9,884 bases of DNA, taken from Eudoraea sp. (GTDB lineage: Bacteria > Bacteroidota > Bacteroidia > Flavobacteriales > Flavobacteriaceae). A model generated the notes under the pieces. The model had not been told where the DNA came from, did no database searches, and saw only the letters and a program-made list of their open reading frames with translations. Position 1 is the stretch's first letter; each line of letters opens with the position of its first letter. The position numbers and the translations under genes are program-made. The stretch is from NCBI GenBank assembly GCA_013042925.1, contig JABDPH010000132.1, positions 1 through 9,884 of the forward strand, read 5' to 3'. Positions 7,403 through 9,884 of the stretch are shown here, in pieces.

Positions 7403-8176
7403 CTATCCTTTCTTTTTGTTTGTGAAACTCTCTACGTATGCTTCCATTTTGGTTCTGATTTCAGGTTTCCACCACAAGGTCGCGGCTTCTTTGAGGGAAT
7501 TTTCGGCATTCAAATCGAGCTTGGCTAGTAAATTTTTGCGAATTTTACTTTTTGTGTTAATAAGTATCTCCTGATCTGCCTTTAAATAATGCTGCATCTT
7601 CGCTTCTGCCTTGGGTAAAACCTGCTCCAAAGGAACCAATTCATCTACTAATCCAGCCGACAAAGCTTCTTCTCCATTAAGCAGCTTACCTTCCATAATA
7701 TATCTGCTTGCCAAACCCTCACCTATCCAAAAGGAATAAGTTTCAATTAAGTTCTGAGATATTTGAATATTTACAGCTACTTCATTCAGGCCGATTATAT
7801 ATTGCTCGCCATCTGCCATAATCCGATTATCACATGCCACTGCAAGCACACAACCTCCCGCAGGGGCATGACCTGTAATAGCCGATATAACAGGTTTGGT
7901 AATGTGCATGAGTTCTATAAAGAGGGCCCCGAAAACATGAAAAAAGTCTTTAATCTTTCTTTTGTCATATTGAAATAATTCAATTAAATCCAGGCCTGCA
8001 GAGAAATAATGTGGTTGCCCGGTAAGTATTGCTCCTTTCACTGCGTTGTCATTTTCAATATCCCGGAATACCTGCCTTAGCTCCTGAACCATGTCGTAGT
8101 TAATTGCATTTACTTTGCCACGGTTCATCTGAACTATGGTATATTCTTCTCTTTTAATAACCTTCAGTGTGTTCAT
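7403..8176 (-). CDS. Crotonase-fold enoyl-CoA isomerase (ECI1-like)
   Basis: This 257-aa crotonase-superfamily protein would usually be labelled enoyl-CoA hydratase/isomerase. The oxyanion-hole segments are FSAGLD (58-63) and GHAPAGGC (102-109). Hydratases carry one catalytic Glu right after GGGC and a second about 20 residues on. Here the first position is V110, and only the second Glu remains, E132 in GLNE (129-132). The same GLNE motif, hydrophobic residue after GGC and spacing occur in mitochondrial delta3-delta2-enoyl-CoA isomerase ECI1. It should therefore move a 3-double bond to the 2-trans position so beta-oxidation of an unsaturated acid can continue, and be poor at hydration. It lies 7 bp before the PTGR-like gene. 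Confidence is high for fold and moderate for isomerase. Confidence 0.85.
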   Translation of the reverse strand: MNTLKVIKREEYTIVQMNRGKVNAINYDMVQELRQVFRDIENDNAVKGAILTGQPHYFSAGLDLIELFQYDKRKIKDFFHVFGALFIELMHITKPVISAITGHAPAGGCVLAVACDNRIMADGEQYIIGLNEVAVNIQISQNLIETYSFWIGEGLASRYIMEGKLLNGEEALSAGLVDELVPLEQVLPKAEAKMQHYLKADQEILINTKSKIRKNLLAKLDLNAENSLKEAATLWWKPEIRTKMEAYVESFTNKKKG

Positions 8177-8221
8177 TTAGAATTCTTTTTAATCTATTCA
8201 GCCAGTGATTTTTTTAGTAAA

Positions 8222-8980
8222 CTATAATAGTGATGTTCCACCGTCTAATGTTATGGTTTGGCCGGTAACATATTTGGATTTATCTGATGCCAGCCACAAG
8301 ACAGCTTCTGCAATTTCATCCGCCTTACCAAACCTACCCATCGGAATCAGTTGTTTTAATGTATCTTCCATATCCGACCTGCTTGCAAGAAGTTTGTCTA
8401 AAAGTGCCGAATGGGTATATCCCGGACACACCGCATTTATTCTGATATTCTTACGTCCATATTCCAGAGCAGCCGATTTGGTCATACCTACAACGGCAAA
8501 TTTACTTGCACTATAGGAGAGGTTGTACCCCGATGGTTTTAAACCGGCTAGGGAAGCTATATTTATTATGTTTCCGTATCCCTGCTTCATCATTTGCCCC
8601 AAAGCAACTTTCATACAATAGAAAACTCCTGTCTGATTCACCGCAATAACATTGTCCCAGTCTTCAAGCGTATGTTCGGCAGTCTTCTTTTGATTTTCAC
8701 CACCTATCCCTGCATTATTAATCATGATATCAAGCTTACCATGATCCTTGACTGTTTTACTAATTAATGATTCAACTTCTGTATACTTTGACACATCCAC
8801 CTGGATAGCTATGGCGTTACCTCCTGCTGATTTTATTTTATCAGCTACCTGACGGGCTCTTTCTACGTTGAGATCAGAAACTATGACCAAAGCCTTATGT
8901 TTAGCCAATAATGCAGCTGAGGCGGCTCCTATTCCACTTCCTGCACCCGTAATGATTACAATTTTATCTTCTAATTGCAT
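8222..8980 (-). CDS. Short-chain dehydrogenase/reductase (SDR), NAD-type
   Basis: This 252-aa classical SDR is the second in the cluster. It has TGAGSGIG (11-18), NNAG (88-91), catalytic N115, S143, Y156 and K160, and TLDGG near the C-terminus. D36 after the second strand suggests NAD rather than NADP. The substrate loop after the PGY motif differs clearly from the other SDR at 4574-5311, so they are not a recent duplication and probably act on different alcohols. In a hydroxyacid pathway this could be the enzyme that interconverts a 4-keto and 4-hydroxy group, as LvaD does in levulinate catabolism, but that is only an analogy. It is 30 bp after the DUF1330-like gene and 45 bp before the isomerase gene. 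Confidence 0.88.
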   Translation of the reverse strand: MQLEDKIVIITGAGSGIGAASAALLAKHKALVIVSDLNVERARQVADKIKSAGGNAIAIQVDVSKYTEVESLISKTVKDHGKLDIMINNAGIGGENQKKTAEHTLEDWDNVIAVNQTGVFYCMKVALGQMMKQGYGNIINIASLAGLKPSGYNLSYSASKFAVVGMTKSAALEYGRKNIRINAVCPGYTHSALLDKLLASRSDMEDTLKQLIPMGRFGKADEIAEAVLWLASDKSKYVTGQTITLDGGTSLL

Positions 8981-9010
8981 GTCACTTTAATTAGTTAAAC
9001 AACCCAAACA

Positions 9011-9406
9011 TTATTTAATGTGTGGTTTACAATATATCAGGCGTGAATCCTGTAAAGACTGCTCCCTTAATTCTGATGGATATCCTTTAGCCTGAGTCAT
9101 TTTAAAAAATTCTCCTGCATTTCTATATTTTACTAAGAGGATATCATCCCATAATTCCTGATCTTCCGGTCCTATCAGCATAAGTTCCGGGCTTCCGAAA
9201 AACACGATTTCAGCATCTACTTTCTCAAAAAAAGGAGATGCCGCCATCATATACTGTTTATAGGCAGTCTCGCCCGTCAATCCTGTTTCTTCCACCCGAT
9301 CTTTATATCTCAAAAGGTTAAGCATAAGCAACTCCTGATCCTCTGGTAACTCAGCTAATGCCTGCAGATGTTCTTTATTTACCTCCATAAATGATTTGTT
9401 TATCAT
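9011..9406 (-). CDS. DUF1330-like small protein, unknown function
   Basis: This is a 131-aa protein from the ATG at 9406. A TTG four codons upstream (9418) could extend it, but ATG MINKSFMEV is the better start. The pattern LLMLNLLRYKDR, then TAYKQYMMAASPFF, then EIVFFGSPELMLIGPED and a final strand near SRLIYC resembles DUF1330 and related ferredoxin-like dimeric alpha/beta-barrel proteins. There is no signal peptide or metal motif. Such proteins have no agreed biochemical role; some dimeric alpha/beta-barrel relatives bind or modify small molecules. It lies between the APH-type kinase (28 bp) and an SDR (30 bp), so a role in the same pathway is likely. The family assignment is by eye. Confidence 0.7.
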   Translation of the reverse strand: MINKSFMEVNKEHLQALAELPEDQELLMLNLLRYKDRVEETGLTGETAYKQYMMAASPFFEKVDAEIVFFGSPELMLIGPEDQELWDDILLVKYRNAGEFFKMTQAKGYPSELREQSLQDSRLIYCKPHIK

Positions 9407-9434
9407 AGCTAAACCCAATTAAATTTTTAAAAAA

Positions 9435-9884
9435 TTAAAACAATTCATCAATTCTATCTTTTTGAATAGCATTCCAGGCTGTATTGCAACAAAGGGCCGA
9501 AACTTTATTCAGGCTTGCGAAACGAGGGTCTTTTGTAAACCCGTGCTTAAACCTATAATATATCTGTTGGGCAATAACCGCTATTTTAAAGAGACCATAT
9601 GCAAAATAGAAAGTAAGATTGTTGATATCCCTGCCACTTTTGAGTGCATATTCATGTACAATTTCTGTCCTTTTTGGATTACCTGGCATTATTGTTGGCG
9701 ATGGAAGTCCTTGTTTTAAAAAATCGGCATCCGAAGCCGTGGTCCAATACCCAAGAGAAGTACCAAGGTCCATCATTGGGTCACCTAAAGTGCACATTTC
9801 CCAGTCCAGTATTGCGGCAATTTGTGTCCATTGGTTATCAACAAATACAACATTATCATACTTATAGTCATTGTGGATAAGGCT
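9435..9884 (-). CDS. APH-fold phosphotransferase, ACAD10/11-LvaA type (N-terminus outside window)
   Basis: The frame is open to the right edge and gives 149 C-terminal residues. The kinase catalytic loop HNDYKYDN is at visible residues 4-11, with D6 as catalytic Asp and N11 as metal ligand. The metal-binding Asp follows as D27 in ILDWEMCTLGDPMMDLG. The TLGDP..DLG stretch is typical of the branch found in human ACAD10/ACAD11 and Pseudomonas LvaA rather than antibiotic-resistance kinases. Those enzymes phosphorylate the 4-hydroxy group of a hydroxyacyl-CoA so that it can be eliminated. An ATG at 9797 lies inside the domain, after the catalytic loop, and is not the true start. It is the first visible gene of the cluster. 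Substrate assignment rests on family and context only. Confidence 0.85.
   Translation of the reverse strand, partial: SLIHNDYKYDNVVFVDNQWTQIAAILDWEMCTLGDPMMDLGTSLGYWTTASDADFLKQGLPSPTIMPGNPKRTEIVHEYALKSGRDINNLTFYFAYGLFKIAVIAQQIYYRFKHGFTKDPRFASLNKVSALCCNTAWNAIQKDRIDELF

Larger units (their letters stand above)
2204..9884 (-). other. Probable nine-gene acyl-CoA degradation operon (5' end outside window)
   Basis: Nine same-strand genes run from beyond 9884 down to 2204. Gaps in transcription order are about 28, 30, 45, 7, -20 (overlap), 97, 9 and 78 bp. All nine are explained by CoA-thioester, dehydrogenase or double-bond chemistry except the DUF1330-like protein. No intergenic hairpin or strong TAnnTTTG element separates them. 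The 97-bp gap (5312-5408) and 78-bp gap (4022-4099) are the only places with room for an internal promoter. The real promoter and regulator should lie upstream of 9884. Confidence 0.75.

Noticed and set aside
9435..9884. Aminoglycoside resistance kinase
   Set aside because: The APH fold is shared, but the TLGDP..DLG stretch and the acyl-CoA gene context point to the ACAD10/11-LvaA branch, not drug resistance.

Overview
The window looks like Bacteroidota chromosome, most likely a flavobacterium-type organism. The genome is AT-rich, starts often lack a clear Shine-Dalgarno sequence, and the spacers carry TAnnTTTG-type -7 promoter elements. The proteins read as Bacteroidota-like, but genus cannot be read from this sequence alone.

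Left part (1-2167). The window opens inside katG (catalase-peroxidase, minus strand, 5' part only). It includes the distal haem-pocket Arg/Trp/His and all three residues of the Trp-Tyr-Met cofactor. A 316-bp divergent spacer follows, with a short perfect palindrome. Next come three small plus-strand genes: an NTF2/SnoaL-like protein of 126 aa, a possible 31-aa membrane peptide, and a 97-aa protein with one N-terminal membrane segment. The last has a good candidate Bacteroidota promoter.

Right part (2204-9884). Nine minus-strand genes lie head to tail with short gaps or an overlap, reading from high to low coordinates. In transcription order they are: an APH-fold phosphotransferase of the ACAD10/11-LvaA type (5' end outside the window), a DUF1330-like small protein, an SDR dehydrogenase, a crotonase-fold enoyl-CoA isomerase, a PTGR/CurA-type double-bond reductase, a quinone-oxidoreductase-type MDR, a FabG-like SDR, a MaoC-type hydratase and a long-chain-type acyl-CoA synthetase. 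Together they make a CoA-dependent degradation module for a carboxylic acid of unknown identity.

How the genes may work together (inference). The synthetase makes the CoA thioester. The crotonase-fold enzyme has only the single active-site Glu of delta3-delta2-enoyl-CoA isomerases, so it should move double bonds rather than hydrate them. Hydration then falls to the MaoC protein, and the adjacent SDR would oxidise the 3-hydroxyacyl-CoA. That pair resembles a split version of peroxisomal MFE-2, which uses (R)-3-hydroxyacyl-CoA. The kinase suggests a substrate with an extra hydroxyl group, removed after phosphorylation as in levulinate (lva) or ACAD10/11 4-hydroxyacid catabolism. The two MDR enzymes suggest alpha,beta-unsaturated carbonyl intermediates. 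No acyl-CoA dehydrogenase or thiolase lies in the window; they may lie upstream beyond 9884 or elsewhere.
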